A DNA stretch of 64,000 nt, from contig NZ_LWBU01000405.1 in the NCBI RefSeq assembly GCF_001646665.1, positions 161,772 to 225,771 of the forward strand, in the 5' to 3' direction. Positions 26,667 to 35,426 of this stretch are shown here, piece by piece (within the stretch, counting starts at the first letter, position 1; the number at the start of each line of letters is the position of its first letter). The stretch is from Streptomyces noursei. GTDB taxonomy: Bacteria; Actinomycetota; Actinomycetes; Streptomycetales; Streptomycetaceae. Below the pieces are notes generated by a model. That model searched no databases. It saw only the letters and a list, made by a program, of their open reading frames with translations, and had not been told where the DNA came from. Made by a program: the position numbers and the translations under genes.

Positions 26667-27911
26667 TCAGTTGCCCGTGACGGTGACCTTCTCGTCGTTC
26701 TGGATCTGCTGCACCAGCTGCTGCACCTTCGCCTTGTCCCAGACCAGGTTGCCGCCCGTGCTGCCCGAGATGGGGATGTTCATCGACTTGCCGTCACCGC
26801 CGCTGATGCCCTTCATCGCGAAGAACATCTCACCCAGGTCGAACAGGGACATGTCCTTGTCGACGATCAGGGTGTCCAGGCCGGCGCCGAGGGTCGGGTA
26901 GAGCCGGAACGGGTTCAGGATCGTGCCGGGCGTCGCCGCCTGGTTCGCCAGCGTCGCCAGGAACTTCTGCTGGTTCTTCGTCCGGTCCAGGTCCGAGCCG
27001 GCGAACGCGTACCGGGTGCGGACGAAGGCGAGGGACTGCTCTCCGTTGAGGGTCTGCTTGCCCGCCTGGAAGTCGGCGCCGGACTTCTTGTCCTTGAAGG
27101 CCTTCGGGATGTCCATCTCGACGCCGCCGAGCGCGTCGACGATGTTGGCGAAGCCCGCGAAGCCGATCTCGGCGTAGTGGTCGATGCGCAGGCCGGTGTT
27201 GTGCTCGACGGTGCGGACCAGCAGCTCGGGGCCGTCCTCGGCGTACGCGGCGTTCAGCTTCACGCGGCGGCCCTGGGCGGGGAAGGTCTTGCCGGACTCG
27301 GAGCCGACGAACTTCGGGATCTCCACGTCGGAGTCGCGGGGCAGCGAGATCATGGTGTTGCCGCTGCCGCAGGCCGCCAGGATCATCATCGAGTCGGTCC
27401 GCTTGCCCTCGGCGGAACCGGTGTGCAGCTTCTTCTTCTCCTCGGCCGTCATGCCCTCACGGCTGTCGGAGCCGACGATCAGGTACGTGGTGCAGTCGCC
27501 CTCCTTGGGGCGGTCGATGACCTTGGCGAGGTCGACCTCGCGGCGGACCTTGCCGTCGGCCCAGAAGTACGTGCCGATCGTCGTGCCGAGCACGGCGACC
27601 AGGACCACGATCGACCCGATCTTGATGCGGCGGCGCCAGTCGGGGGCCGGGCCAGGGGCGCGGACCGAGCCGCGATCGGCACGGCCGCCGCCGCGACCGC
27701 CCCCGGCGGGGCTGCCGTAGACCTGTCCGGTGTTGTAGCCGCTGTCGTACGCGTCGTCGTACCCCTGCGACTGCTGGTGGGGGACCGGCGGGTGCTGCGG
27801 CGGCGCGGAGGGGCGCTGTACGTGTCGCATCACGCGGGCGCCCTCGGGCTGGGCGCCGGCGCTGCCACGGCCGTACCGCGCGTTGCGGTCGTCGGTCCAT
27901 CCATCGTTCAT
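26667..27911 (-). CDS. LCP-family protein 1 (LytR-CpsA-Psr)
   Basis: A 414-residue type II membrane protein. The cytosolic N-terminus (1-95) is disordered and Gln/Gly-rich. One helix is at about 99-119 (IKIGSIVVLVAVLGTTIGTYFWAD). The extracellular LCP domain follows: TYLIVGSDSREGM, GKRTDSMMILAA, MISLPRDSDVEIP, KLNAAYAEDGPELLVRTVEHNTGLRIDHYAEI, GGVEMDIP and LAFVRTRYAFAGSDLDRTKNQQKFL. LCP enzymes transfer undecaprenyl-linked glycopolymers to peptidoglycan, and the conserved Asp and Arg residues are intact. It lacks the C-terminal LytR_C domain found in LCP 2-4. Longer upstream frames overlap the thioesterase gene; ATG 27911 is chosen. Confidence 0.92.
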   Translation of the reverse strand: MNDGWTDDRNARYGRGSAGAQPEGARVMRHVQRPSAPPQHPPVPHQQSQGYDDAYDSGYNTGQVYGSPAGGGRGGGRADRGSVRAPGPAPDWRRRIKIGSIVVLVAVLGTTIGTYFWADGKVRREVDLAKVIDRPKEGDCTTYLIVGSDSREGMTAEEKKKLHTGSAEGKRTDSMMILAACGSGNTMISLPRDSDVEIPKFVGSESGKTFPAQGRRVKLNAAYAEDGPELLVRTVEHNTGLRIDHYAEIGFAGFANIVDALGGVEMDIPKAFKDKKSGADFQAGKQTLNGEQSLAFVRTRYAFAGSDLDRTKNQQKFLATLANQAATPGTILNPFRLYPTLGAGLDTLIVDKDMSLFDLGEMFFAMKGISGGDGKSMNIPISGSTGGNLVWDKAKVQQLVQQIQNDEKVTVTGN

Positions 27912-28017
27912 GCGGACCAGTGTGCAGGCCGCCCCCCGGGGCCCGACAGGGTGGGTGGGAAATAGGGCCAGGGCTGTAGCGAACCTGATGCAATGCAAGG
28001 CGGGACGGACTCGGGCA

Positions 28018-28023
28018 TAGGGT
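28018..28023 (+). promoter_or_regulatory. -10 element TAGGGT, probable leaderless thioesterase transcript
   Basis: TAGGGT is separated by seven bases (GGAGGGC) from ATG 28031. The GGAGG is one to three bases from the start, too close for a normal ribosome site, so a transcript starting at or next to the ATG is likely. Confidence 0.45.
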
Positions 28024-28030
28024 GGAGGGC

Positions 28031-28567
28031 ATGACAGACCAGGCCTCCGAGCTGCAGGGAAAGCCCACCTCGGCATCCCGCACCACCCTCAGCCACATCA
28101 TGACCGGCAGTGACACCAACCTCCTGGGAACGGTGCACGGCGGTGTGATCATGAAGTTGGTGGACGACGCGGCGGGCGCCGTCGCGGGCCGCCACTCCGG
28201 CGGGCCCGCCGTGACCGCCTCCATGGACGAGATGGTCTTCCTGGAGCCGGTCCGCGTGGGTGACCTGGTCCATGTGAAGGCACAGGTCAACTGGACCGGC
28301 CGGTCCTCCATGGAGGTCGGCGTCCGGGTCCTGGCCGAGCGCTGGAACGAGTCCACGCCCGCGACGCAGGTCGGCTCGGCCTACCTGGTGTTCGCCGCGG
28401 TCGACGCGGACGGCAAGCCGCGTACCGTTCCGCCGGTCGTCCCGGAGACCGAGCGCGACAAGCGCCGCTACCAGGAGGCCCAGATCCGCCGTACCCACCG
28501 CCTGGCCCGGCGCCGCGCGATCAAGGAGCTCCGCGAGAAGCGGGCGGCGGAGGGCATCGACGACTGA
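28031..28567 (+). CDS. Acyl-CoA thioesterase, hotdog fold (YciA/BFIT-like)
   Basis: A 178-residue single-hotdog thioesterase. Family motifs are TTLSHIMTGSDTNLLGTVHGGVIMKLVDDAAGAVAGRHSGGPAVTASMDEMVFLEPVRVGDLVHVKAQVNWTGRSSMEVGVRV (about 17-99), including the N-LLGTVHGG-xxM and DxxA elements that hold the catalytic Asn/Asp. A basic, helical C-terminus of about 40 residues follows. It hydrolyses acyl-CoA to free acid, with chain-length preference unknown. It is transcribed divergently from LCP 1. An in-frame GTG at 28022 is an alternative start. Confidence 0.9.
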   Translation: MTDQASELQGKPTSASRTTLSHIMTGSDTNLLGTVHGGVIMKLVDDAAGAVAGRHSGGPAVTASMDEMVFLEPVRVGDLVHVKAQVNWTGRSSMEVGVRVLAERWNESTPATQVGSAYLVFAAVDADGKPRTVPPVVPETERDKRRYQEAQIRRTHRLARRRAIKELREKRAAEGIDD

Positions 28568-28584
28568 CACCGCCCCGCCACCCA

Positions 28585-28747
28585 CCGGCCCGCAGACGGC
28601 GTACGGCCGGGGTGGGGCCGTGCAGGGTCGCCCCCGCAGGGGTCGGCGGCGTCAGCAGGGCTCCCTTACTCGTGACCCAAGGCCGCCGGCCCCGAGGAGG
28701 TGAGCCCGGAGGGGCCACACCCCACCACCCACCGCACCGGTGCCGCA
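28585..28747 (+). repeat. Intergenic repeat family, copy C core
   Basis: This 163-base stretch matches the reverse complement of 17726-17890 over nearly its full length, with only scattered substitutions and a short variable patch. It contains potential stems such as CCCC-GCA-GGGG and GGCCCC...GGGGCC. It begins 18 bases after the thioesterase stop. Confidence 0.82.
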
Positions 28748-28945
28748 CCGGGCGCAACCGCACGGAGACCGGCCGGCTGGCCCCCGGGCGGGCGAGCCCG
28801 GACGGGCCACACCCCACCACCCACCGCACCGGCACCACACCGGGCGCAACCGCACGGAGACCGGACGCCTGGCCCCCGCCCCCGGGCGGGCGAGCCCGGA
28901 GGGGGCCACACCCCACCACCCGCCGGCAGGCACCACCCCGGGGGC
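28700..28945 (+). repeat. Three tandem units of ~92-98 bp extending repeat copy C
   Basis: Units start at 28700, 28792 and 28890, each opening G(T/C)GAGCCCGGA. Each then carries GGGCCACACCCCACCACCC; the first two continue with GGGCGCAACCGCACGGAGAC. The third unit is cut short. Together with the core they fill the 400-base gap between the thioesterase and LCP 2 genes. No gene is seen. Minus-strand frames through here (VVGCGPSG and WWGVAPPG repeats) are products of the repeat. Confidence 0.85.
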
Positions 28946-28967
28946 CACCGGGCAAGGGCACCGCACC

Positions 28968-30458
28968 TCACGTGCAGATGACCTGGTCGCCCGTCACCGC
29001 TCCGAACTCGCCCTGAAAGGCGTTCTCGGCGCGCACCGGCAGGACGCCCGCGAAGTTCGTGCCGATCGTGACGCGGAACACCGCGCCCTGCCCCGCCACC
29101 GGCAGCAGCCGGCACCCCGGCAGCGCCGTGGCGAGGGAGCGGGCCGAGCGGTCCCAGCGGGGGTCGAACCACACGACGGTGCGGGCCACGTCACGCCGGG
29201 GCCAGTTCAGGGCGGCCGCGGTCGTCCGGAACCCGGTCGCCCGCAGCGCCGCGTCGGCCCGGGCGCCCAGCCCGGGCATCCGCGTGCCGTTGTAGACCTG
29301 CACCCGGATCTGCTGCGGCGAGACCTCGACGAGCTTCTTGCGCACCGCGCTGCGCGGCGCGTACGGGGCCAGCGGCTTGTCCGCGCGTACCGCCGCGAAC
29401 AGCCGCTTGGACTTGACCGGGTCCCATTTGACCGTGGAGCCGATGCCCTTGACGGGGAAGCTGGTGTTGCTGACGGGTACGGAGGTGAATTCCGACGACG
29501 CCGCCGTGAAGCCGCGCATGGCCTTCGCCAGGGCGAGCATCTCCTCGGCGCCGAAGCCCTCGCTGGCCCGCACGGAGCTGAGCATGGAGGTGACGACCTG
29601 CTGGAACCGCACGGGGTTCAGCATGATGCCGTTGCTGGTGGCCTGGTCGATCAGGGCGGCCATGAACCGCTGCTGCCGCTGCATGCGCCCCAGATCGGAC
29701 GCCCCGTCGACGTGCCGTGAGCGGACGTACTGGAGGGCGGCCCCGCCGTCCAGTTTGTGCGTGCCGGCGGGCAGGTCGAGTCCGGTGTAGGCGTCCTTCA
29801 TGGGCTTGGCGGTGCAGATCTCCACGCCGCCGATGGTGTCGACGGTCCGCATGAAGCTGGTGAAGTCCAGCTCCAGGTAGTGGTCGATCTTGATGCCGGT
29901 CATGTGCTCGACGGTGCGCACGGTGAGGTTCGGCCCGCCCTCGGCGTACGCGGCGTTCAGCTTCACCGGGTGCCGCTGGTGGTGCTTGCCGGTGGTGGCG
30001 TCGGTGTGCGGCGGGATCTCGGCGTACGAGTCGCGGGGCAGCGACACCATGCTGGCCCGTCTGCGGTCGGCGGAGACGTGCACCAGCATGATCGTGTCGG
30101 TGCAGCGGCAGGGCGCTCCGCCGAGCCGGTACTTCTCCTTCTCCCGCGGGGTGATCCGGTCGCGTCCGTCGGTGCCGACGACCAGGATGTTGGTGCCGTG
30201 CCCGGGGGCGGGGCGGTTCTTCATGTCCTTGAAGGGGTCGACCCGGCCGATCTCGGTGTCCAGGCTCGTCACGATCGCGTGCCCGACGCCGCCCGCCGCG
30301 AGGACCAGCACCGACAGGGCGGTGGCCAGCCGCGCGCCCCACCTGGTCCGCCCGGGGCGTCCCCGCCGCACGGCCGCCGGTACCGGCGCCGGGGCCCGTC
30401 TCGGCCGCCCGGGGGCGGGCGGCCGGGGAGGGGCGGGGCGGCGGGGCGGCGTGGGCAC
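28968..30458 (-). CDS. LCP-family protein 2 with C-terminal LytR_C domain
   Basis: A 496-residue protein starting at GTG 30458, set by GGAGG eight bases upstream. The N-terminus is Pro/Arg-rich, with a membrane helix near 44-62 (RLATALSVLVLAAGGVGHAIV). The LCP domain follows: NILVVGTDGRDRIT, CTDTIMLVHVSADRRRASMVSLPRDSYAEIP, KLNAAYAEGGPNLTVRTVEHMTGIKIDHYLELDF and LQYVRSRHVDGASDLGRMQRQQRFM. The LytR_C domain starts at VRVQVYNGTRMPGLG-like IRVQVYNGTRMPGLG (about 390). It is expected to attach glycopolymers to peptidoglycan outside the membrane. It is divergent from a glycosyltransferase gene. Confidence 0.92.
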   Translation of the reverse strand: MPTPPRRPAPPRPPAPGRPRRAPAPVPAAVRRGRPGRTRWGARLATALSVLVLAAGGVGHAIVTSLDTEIGRVDPFKDMKNRPAPGHGTNILVVGTDGRDRITPREKEKYRLGGAPCRCTDTIMLVHVSADRRRASMVSLPRDSYAEIPPHTDATTGKHHQRHPVKLNAAYAEGGPNLTVRTVEHMTGIKIDHYLELDFTSFMRTVDTIGGVEICTAKPMKDAYTGLDLPAGTHKLDGGAALQYVRSRHVDGASDLGRMQRQQRFMAALIDQATSNGIMLNPVRFQQVVTSMLSSVRASEGFGAEEMLALAKAMRGFTAASSEFTSVPVSNTSFPVKGIGSTVKWDPVKSKRLFAAVRADKPLAPYAPRSAVRKKLVEVSPQQIRVQVYNGTRMPGLGARADAALRATGFRTTAAALNWPRRDVARTVVWFDPRWDRSARSLATALPGCRLLPVAGQGAVFRVTIGTNFAGVLPVRAENAFQGEFGAVTGDQVICT

Positions 30459-30625
30459 GAAGGACACCTCCGCGGGCGGCTGGGGGAATAGTGAGCACAG
30501 TAGGCCCATACGATCGTCGACCGTCCGCGCCACCCGGGCGGCGCGCACCGCTGTCCCCCGTTCGCGGTAACGTGGCGGCGATACTGCTGTCTCCCGGGGG
30601 CGACCCCCGGACCCCCGAGGAAACG

Positions 30626-31645
30626 ATGCCCACGCCCCCGCCCCCGGTTTCCGTGATCATGCCGGTCCTCAACGAGGAGCGGCACCTGCGCGCCTCGGTC
30701 CGTCACATCCTCGAGCAGGAGTACGACGGCGAGATGGAGGTGGTGATCGCGCTGGGTCCGTCCACGGACCGTACCGACGAGATCGCCGCCGAGCTCGTCG
30801 CCGAGGACAGCCGGGTCCACACCGTGCCGAACCCCACCGGGCGCACGCCCGCCGCGCTGAACGCCGCCATCAAGGCGTCGCGTCACCCGATCGTGGTGCG
30901 GGTCGACGGGCACGGCATGCTCTCGCCGAACTACATCGCGACGGCCGTGCGTCTCCTGGAGGAGACCGGTGCGCAGAACGTGGGCGGCATCATGCACGCC
31001 GAGGGCGAGAACGACTGGGAGCACGCGGTCGCGGCCGCGATGACCTCGCGGATCGGCGTCGGCAACGCGGCGTTCCACACGGGCGGCGAGGCCGGGCCGG
31101 CGGAGACGGTGTACCTGGGCGTGTTCCGGCGCGAGGCGCTGGAGCAGCAGGGCGGGTACAACGAGGAGTTCATCCGCGCCCAGGACTGGGAGCTGAACTT
31201 CCGCATCCGCGAGGCGGGCGGTCTGATCTGGTTCTCGCCGGAGCTGAGGGTGCAGTACCGGCCCCGGCCGAGCGTGCGGGCGCTGGCGAAGCAGTACAAG
31301 GACTACGGCCGCTGGCGGCACGTCGTCGCCCGGTACCACCAGGGCTCCATCAACCTGCGCTACCTCGCCCCGCCGACCGCGGTCTGCGCGATCGCGGCGG
31401 GTGTGGTCGTGGGCGCGACGCTCACCCCGTTCGGGTTCGTCGTCCCGGCGGGGTATCTGGCGGCGATCGTCGCCGGTTCGGTTCCGGCCGGCAAGGGCCT
31501 GCCGCTGAGGGCCCGGGTGCGGATCCCGGTGGCGCTGGCGACGATGCACATGTCGTGGGGGTACGGATTCCTCACGAGCCCGCGTTCCCTTGCCAGGAAG
31601 GTCATCGCCAGCCGCCGCCCGGCGGTGGTCCGGACGGCGGCGTAG
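30626..31645 (+). CDS. Family 2 glycosyltransferase with C-terminal membrane segments
   Basis: A 339-residue GT2 enzyme. The GT-A fold shows PVSVIMPVLNEERHLRASVRHILEQEY (about 7-33), GPSTDRTDEIA, VRVDGHGMLSPNYI (DxD-like DGH near 93), and the acceptor-site RAQDWELNFRIREAGGLIWFSPELRVQYRPRPS (about 192-225, ED/DW-type catalytic region with QxxRW-like YGRWRHVVARYH). Two to three hydrophobic segments follow at about 252-300. It probably transfers a sugar to a lipid-linked acceptor on the cytosolic face. Location between LCP genes suggests a role in the glycopolymer these attach. GAGGAA precedes ATG 30626. Confidence 0.9.
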   Translation: MPTPPPPVSVIMPVLNEERHLRASVRHILEQEYDGEMEVVIALGPSTDRTDEIAAELVAEDSRVHTVPNPTGRTPAALNAAIKASRHPIVVRVDGHGMLSPNYIATAVRLLEETGAQNVGGIMHAEGENDWEHAVAAAMTSRIGVGNAAFHTGGEAGPAETVYLGVFRREALEQQGGYNEEFIRAQDWELNFRIREAGGLIWFSPELRVQYRPRPSVRALAKQYKDYGRWRHVVARYHQGSINLRYLAPPTAVCAIAAGVVVGATLTPFGFVVPAGYLAAIVAGSVPAGKGLPLRARVRIPVALATMHMSWGYGFLTSPRSLARKVIASRRPAVVRTAA

Positions 31646-31656
31646 CGCGCCTGACG

Positions 31657-31683
31657 CGCCGGGCGGTGCTCCACCGCCCGGCG
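31657..31683. terminator. Bidirectional terminator between glycosyltransferase and LCP 3
   Basis: Perfect 12-bp stem CGCCGGGCGGTG / CACCGCCCGGCG with a CTC loop, lying between two converging genes and ending two bases before the LCP 3 stop codon. Confidence 0.85.
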
Positions 31684-31684
31684 G

Positions 31685-33388
31685 TCACCAGGTGAAGTTG
31701 GGGTCGACCGTCATGCAGCCCGACTGGTCGGCCCTGCTGGTGTTCGACCCGGGGGCCTTCCCGGTGCTCTTGGGCTTGGGGTAGGTGTCGCCCTCGCGCC
31801 AGTCCGCGCCGACGATCAGGGTGATGGTGCCGACCTTGTCGGACTTCTTCACCGAACCGGCCGGGATGCCCAGTGACTTGGCCACGGCCTGCGCATCGCC
31901 CTCCAGGTCCGCGCTCGGGAAGTGGACGACGGTCTTGGCCTGCCGCGGGGCGGCCGTGTCGGCCTTGGCCTGGGTGTAGCCCTTGGCGGCCAGCAGCCCG
32001 GCGACCGTGGTCGCCCGCCCCTGGGCGGAGCCGTACTGGTCGGTGTAGGTGCCGTTCTGCACCATCACCGGGGTCTCGGCGGGCGCGGCGGCGGTGTCCT
32101 TCGAGGCGGCGGGCGCGGCGCGCTTGGAGGGCTTGCCGTCGAGCGGGATGTCCTCGCGGATCATCCGGAAGAGTTCCTCGGCCTCGCCGGGCGTCGGCTC
32201 GACCTTGCCCGGCTTACGGGTCGAGTAGAAGTTGGGCATCGTCGTCATGGTGATGCGGCCGGTGGGCACGCTCTTGAGCTGCTCGGCCACGTCGTACAGC
32301 TTGCCGATGGTGTCGAGTCCCTTGTCGACGGTGAGCGCCTCGGTGGCCGCCTCGGCGAGCTTGCGCAGCTTGTTGGGGTCGGTGAGCTTGGCGTTCCTGC
32401 GCAGCTCGCGGACCATCGAGTTCATGTACATGTGCTGGGCCTTGGCGCGCTCCAGGTCGGTGCCGCCGACCCAGCCGTACCGGGTGCGCAGCCATTGGAG
32501 CGCCTGCTCGCCCTTGATGGGGTGCGTGCCCTTGGCGAGCTTCAGGCCGGAGCCCTTGCCGTCGCTGGTGCGGGACTCGATGTTCTTGTCGACGCAGACG
32601 GGTACGCCGCCGATCGCGTCGGCCATCGACACCACACCGGCGAAGTCGATCATCATGAAGTGGTCGATGGGGATGCCGGTCAGCTCGACCCAGGTGGCCA
32701 CGGTGCAGCCCGGGCCGCCGCGGTCCAGCGACTCGTTGGTCTGGGCGAACTCGCGCGCGGGGTAGGTCTTGCCCTGGGCGTCCCGGCACTCCGGCAGCCG
32801 CAGCATGGTGTCGCGCGGCATGCTGACGACGGAGATGTTGCTGCGGTCGGCGGAGAGGTGGACCAGCATCTGCACGTCGGCGAGCGGGGGGCCGTCGAAG
32901 GTGTCCCGGCCGCCGCCGAGGTCCTGGTTCTGCTTGCTGTTCCGGGCGTCCGAGCCGATGAGCAGGATGTTCAGCGGGGTCTGGCCCGCGGCGTTCGCCT
33001 TGTGCTCGGGCATCCCGTTCTTGCCGAGCGTCAGGTCTTCCTTCTTGATCTTGCTGTTGAGGTGCTCGTAGTACAGGTAACCGGCGCCGGCCGTCCCCAG
33101 TATCAGCAGGGACAGCACGGAGGCGCTCCACCGGAGCACCCGCCGCTTGCCCTTCCTGCCCTCGCCGCCCTTGCCGGCGCGCCGCCGGCCGCCGCCACCG
33201 CCGCTGCCGCGCCGGTGGGCCCGGCCGCCGTCGGTGGCCGTGCCGGCCGTCGCGGGGCGTGCCGGTCTCGCCGGCTCCTCCGTGCCGCCCGACGACGCGT
33301 CACCGCGGTGACCGTCGTCCAAGGCGCCGTCACGGGCGTGCGGAACGCGGTCCCGCGTTCCCTCCCCACGCACGCTGCTCTGTCCCAC
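31685..33388 (-). CDS. LCP-family protein 3 with LytR_C domain
   Basis: A 567-residue protein from GTG 33388. It has a basic Gly/Arg-rich cytosolic tail, then a membrane helix at about 86-104 (SASVLSLLILGTAGAGYLYYEHL). The LCP core follows: LNILLIGSDARNSKQ, ADVQMLVHLSADRSNISVVSMPRDTMLRLPEC, CTVATWVELTGIPIDHFMMIDFAG and LQWLRTRYGWVGGTDLERAKAQHMYM. The LytR_C domain begins near 430 (PVMVQNGTYTDQYGSAQGRATTVAGLLAAKGY). Role as for other LCP enzymes. The start lies 29 bases after the LCP 4 stop, so the two are likely co-transcribed. Confidence 0.92.
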   Translation of the reverse strand: MGQSSVRGEGTRDRVPHARDGALDDGHRGDASSGGTEEPARPARPATAGTATDGGRAHRRGSGGGGGRRRAGKGGEGRKGKRRVLRWSASVLSLLILGTAGAGYLYYEHLNSKIKKEDLTLGKNGMPEHKANAAGQTPLNILLIGSDARNSKQNQDLGGGRDTFDGPPLADVQMLVHLSADRSNISVVSMPRDTMLRLPECRDAQGKTYPAREFAQTNESLDRGGPGCTVATWVELTGIPIDHFMMIDFAGVVSMADAIGGVPVCVDKNIESRTSDGKGSGLKLAKGTHPIKGEQALQWLRTRYGWVGGTDLERAKAQHMYMNSMVRELRRNAKLTDPNKLRKLAEAATEALTVDKGLDTIGKLYDVAEQLKSVPTGRITMTTMPNFYSTRKPGKVEPTPGEAEELFRMIREDIPLDGKPSKRAAPAASKDTAAAPAETPVMVQNGTYTDQYGSAQGRATTVAGLLAAKGYTQAKADTAAPRQAKTVVHFPSADLEGDAQAVAKSLGIPAGSVKKSDKVGTITLIVGADWREGDTYPKPKSTGKAPGSNTSRADQSGCMTVDPNFTW

Positions 33389-33417
33389 CCCAGGTCCCCC
33401 TGTCGCTCAGGTGCGCG

Positions 33418-35193
33418 TCATTCGGCGCACACCTGCTTGTCTGCCACTACTTTCTGCACACCTTCCGGCGCCTTCGCCGGACCGGTGATGGGCACCCCTG
33501 CGCCCTTGAAGTCCCCGCCGAGGGTGAGCTTCATCGGCTCCCGCTCCCCGGCGTCCTCCGTCCCCTGCTTCAGCGCCGTGGCGGGCAGGCCCATCAGGTC
33601 CGCGAGCTTACGTGCCTGGTCGGCCTGGTTCGGCGCGAACTCCAGCGTCGTCCTGTCGATCTCCTGCGGGGCGTTGCTCCGGTTCGAGGACTTGAGGACG
33701 CCCTGGTCGTTCTGCAGCCAGTTGATGGTGGCCTGCGCCCCACCCGTCCTGCCACTGCCGTTGTACACGTCCACGCGCACGTCGGAGGCCTCCGCCCGCG
33801 GGCCCTTGAGCAGCGCGGCCTGGGCGCTCTTGGCGTCCTTCTCCTTCTTCTTCACCTCGGTGAGCGAGATGTCGTTCTGAAGCATGGAGAAGAGCGGCTG
33901 GGCCTTGGCCTCGTCGACGACGACGGTGGCCTTGACCGTCTCGGCGGGGTTGTCCATGACGGGAAGGGTGGTGAAGGTGATGTTCTTGGGGTTCACCTTG
34001 GCCAGCTCCATGCCGAGGTCCTGGAGCTTGTCGATGCTTCCTATCCCCGTGTCGACGGTGAGCGCCTTGGTGGCGGCCTCCGCGAGGTCGAGCAGTTTGG
34101 ACGGACTGGTGAGGGTCTCGCTCGACTTCATCTTGCGGATCATCGAACCGAGGAACTGCTGCTGCGTCTTGATCCGGTCCAGGTCGCTCTCGTTGCCGAA
34201 CGCGTGCCGGGTCCGTACGAAGGCCAGGGCGTCCTCGCCCTCGATGACGTGCTTGCCCTTGGTGAGCCTCAGCTTCGACTGCTTGTCGTTCACGTCCTTG
34301 TTCACGCACACCTCGACGCCGCCGATGGCGGAGGTCAGCGTCTTCACCGCGTTGAAGTCGGCCATCATGAAGTGGTCGACGGTCAGCCCGGTGATGGCCT
34401 TGACCGTGCGCATGGTGCAGCCGGGGTCGCGGCCGGTCTGCCCGAGGCTGGTGTTGAACCGGACGTTCTGCTGACCCGGGATGACCTTCGTGCCCTCGGG
34501 CGTCTTGGTCTCGCAGTCGGGGATGTCGGTCATCAGGTCGCGGGGGATGGACATCGCCGTGGCGTTGGTCCGGTCCTTGGAGACGTGGAAGAGGATCGTG
34601 GTGTCGGCGTGACCCTCGCTGTTCCGGTCGCCGTAGCCCTGGTTGCCGTCGCCGGTCCGCTTGTCCGTGCCGATGACCAGGATGTTGATGGCCTGGTCCT
34701 TCTTGAACCCGCCGCTGCCCGCGCCCGCGATGTCGACGGTGCTGATGTTGGAGTTGAGGTGTTCGTAGTAGGCGTACGCCGTGATGGCGAGCGCCGCGAC
34801 GACGCCGGCCGTCACGCCGCTCGTCCACATCAGTGCCTTCTTCTTGCGGGACTTCTGCGGCTTGCGCTTGCGCCGCCCCGCGCCCGGCGGGGTGCCGCCG
34901 GGGCCGTCCGGGGCGCCGGGCGCGCGGCGCCTGCGCTGGCCGGGCACACCGGCGGTGCGGCTGCCGGCCGAGGACTTCGGGTCGCCGGCGCCCGGGGTTC
35001 TGGGGGACGGTGTTCTCGGAGTGCCCGGCGTGTTGGCACCGCGGCGGCCGGTGCTGCGGGACGGCTGCTCGGACGGTGCCGAATGCCCAGCGGAATGGTC
35101 CAGTCGCAGTTCGTAGTTACCCGTCTGCGGGTTGAGTACCCACTGGTCGGCGGGGTCGATGTCGTCCGCCCGTCCACGGCTGTGCGCGTCCAC
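33418..35193 (-). CDS. LCP-family protein 4 with LytR_C domain
   Basis: A 591-residue protein. It has an N-terminal cytosolic region with the motif DQWVLNPQTGNYELRL, then Pro/Arg-rich sequence and a membrane helix near 122-142 (MWTSGVTAGVVAALAITAYAYYEHL). The LCP core follows: INILVIGTDKRTGDG, HADTTILFHVSKDRTNATAMSIPRDLMTDIPDC, CTMRTVKAITGLTVDHFMMADFNAV and LAFVRTRHAFGNESDLDRIKTQQQFLGSMI. LytR_C starts near 455 (VRVDVYNGSGRTGGAQATINWL). GTG 35193 is preferred, with GGAGG 12 bases upstream, a long spacing. A frame to 35289 exists. The 233 bases before it, up to LCP 5, are less GC-rich and probably hold a promoter. Confidence 0.9.
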   Translation of the reverse strand: MDAHSRGRADDIDPADQWVLNPQTGNYELRLDHSAGHSAPSEQPSRSTGRRGANTPGTPRTPSPRTPGAGDPKSSAGSRTAGVPGQRRRRAPGAPDGPGGTPPGAGRRKRKPQKSRKKKALMWTSGVTAGVVAALAITAYAYYEHLNSNISTVDIAGAGSGGFKKDQAINILVIGTDKRTGDGNQGYGDRNSEGHADTTILFHVSKDRTNATAMSIPRDLMTDIPDCETKTPEGTKVIPGQQNVRFNTSLGQTGRDPGCTMRTVKAITGLTVDHFMMADFNAVKTLTSAIGGVEVCVNKDVNDKQSKLRLTKGKHVIEGEDALAFVRTRHAFGNESDLDRIKTQQQFLGSMIRKMKSSETLTSPSKLLDLAEAATKALTVDTGIGSIDKLQDLGMELAKVNPKNITFTTLPVMDNPAETVKATVVVDEAKAQPLFSMLQNDISLTEVKKKEKDAKSAQAALLKGPRAEASDVRVDVYNGSGRTGGAQATINWLQNDQGVLKSSNRSNAPQEIDRTTLEFAPNQADQARKLADLMGLPATALKQGTEDAGEREPMKLTLGGDFKGAGVPITGPAKAPEGVQKVVADKQVCAE

Positions 35194-35426
35194 GGTTGTT
35201 TGAGTCCTCCGTCGGTGCCACGCGAGGCGCCTCCCCCCAGGCGCTCGGTTCCACGATCCTTGAGTGCGCGACCTCGCGGCCGGGTGCACCGGATCGCGTC
35301 ACACTATCCGCCCAGTTCAACGTGGGGCGACGTCCGTGACAAATTCCACGCCCCTTACAAGCGGGCATTCCGCCCAATCCGCATGGACTGCCGTGCCGTC
35401 TTTGGCCTTTGCTTTACTCGCAGCCC

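Noticed and set aside
28521..28961. Small secreted-looking proteins encoded on the minus strand of the intergenic repeats
   Set aside because: The same peptide patterns (GCGPSG, WWGVAPPG) recur only because the DNA repeat recurs; reading frames, starts and ribosome sites are not consistent between copies.
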